NCBI RefSeq assembly: GCF_000004075.3
Contig: NC_026656.2
Location: forward strand, 2,666,001 to 2,730,000
DNA from: Cucumis sativus
Lineage: Eukaryota; Streptophyta; Magnoliopsida; Cucurbitales; Cucurbitaceae
Direction: 5' to 3'
Length of the DNA stretch: 64,000 bases
Part shown: piece after piece, positions 63,501 through 64,000 of the stretch
Position numbering within the stretch: the first letter of the stretch is position 1
Layout of the letters: every line of letters begins with the position of its first letter
The notes under the pieces: generated by a model
What the model was told of the DNA's origin: nothing
The model's database searches: none
Seen by the model: only the letters and a program-made list of their open reading frames with translations
Translations under genes and position numbers: made by a program

Positions 63501-63925
63501 ATGAGTTCAAATGTTTTTACAACTAATTTGAAAATCATTATTGAAAAAGAAAAGGAGAAAACAAATATAAATTTTAAAAAAGCACGAAATGACGGACTAA
63601 AATATGAAATCTTCTTTTCTCTTACCTCCCCGTTAACGTGATTTCTTTAGATAACATATAAGGGGTATTTAGCGTGCAAGTTTGTAATCAAATGTATGGT
63701 AATTAAATGACTGTGGGCTTATTTGATGAAGTTTTTATGCTTGAAAATTTCCAGATGTGGAGTGCAAGAATTGAGTGTAGACATTGGTAATCTGGATTTC
63801 TAATGCTTGTGTTTAGGGTGTTGGTTTTGAATTCCGCTTAGCTAATCTGTTTGTTTGTTTTTTTTTTTTTTTTTTGTTAATTGTACATCCTAAATTTATC
63901 ATGTATAAAATTTTTAAGGAGCATT

Positions 63926-64000
63926 GTAAAAAATAACAAAATAAATTAAAATATTTACGAATTATAGCAAAATTTGGATTATATCAATTATAGTCTTCTA
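63926..64000. repeat. MITE-like palindromic repeat, copy 10, cut by the window edge
   Basis: The left arm AAATTAAAATATTTACGAAT with TATAGCAAAATTTGGATTAT is clear. The core begins (ATCAATTATAGTCTTCTA) and the window ends. Confidence 0.5.

Overview
The window is plant nuclear DNA: AT-rich, with many GT-AG introns, two TIR-NBS-LRR (TNL) disease-resistance genes, plant-type GDSL esterases and Kunitz inhibitors. A short palindromic repeat built on 'tatagcaaaatt' and 'atcaatgatag' recurs in intergenic and intronic DNA. In my judgement this resembles cucurbit (Cucumis-like) genomes; that is recognition of style, not a database result. Exon models were built by hand from splice consensus, reading phase and protein continuity.

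Layout. 1-265: 3' tail of a LINE. 376-607 (-): promoter-plus-exon-1 fragment of a GDSL esterase gene. 1804-7480 (-): splicing factor SLU7, ten coding exons plus a probable 5'UTR exon. 9503-14745 (+): TNL1, followed to about 15560 by a decayed C-terminal extension. 16149-18878 (-): complete GDSL esterase, five exons. 20751-20994 (-): a second orphan GDSL exon 1. 23202-26146 (-): another complete five-exon GDSL esterase. 30497-35038 (+): FAM86/EEF2KMT-type methyltransferase, ten exons. 36617-45940 (+): two-domain branched-chain-aminotransferase-like protein, nineteen exons. 49081-49840 (-): Kunitz inhibitor with an intron. 54130-54717 (-): intronless Kunitz inhibitor. 58022-62353 (-): TNL2, with a frameshift that cuts off its C-terminal domain. 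The rest is AT-rich DNA with MITE-like repeats, LTR-like scraps and local tandem duplications.

How it fits together. Three conserved single genes (SLU7, methyltransferase, aminotransferase-like) sit among rapidly changing families (GDSL, Kunitz, TNL). The two TNLs point toward each other from the two ends, and each shows damage or unusual residues near its 3' end or regulatory motif. The GDSL family shows a repeated 5'-only duplication: two different paralogues each left a separate promoter-plus-exon-1 copy. I see no prokaryotic-type system, CRISPR array or recognisable RNA gene. The most interesting points are the GDSL exon-1 fragments (one phase-compatible as an alternative first exon), the TNL1 MHD-to-MHG change and its lost C-terminal module, the TNL2 frameshift, the intron gained in a Kunitz gene, and a non-canonical splice junction in the methyltransferase gene.
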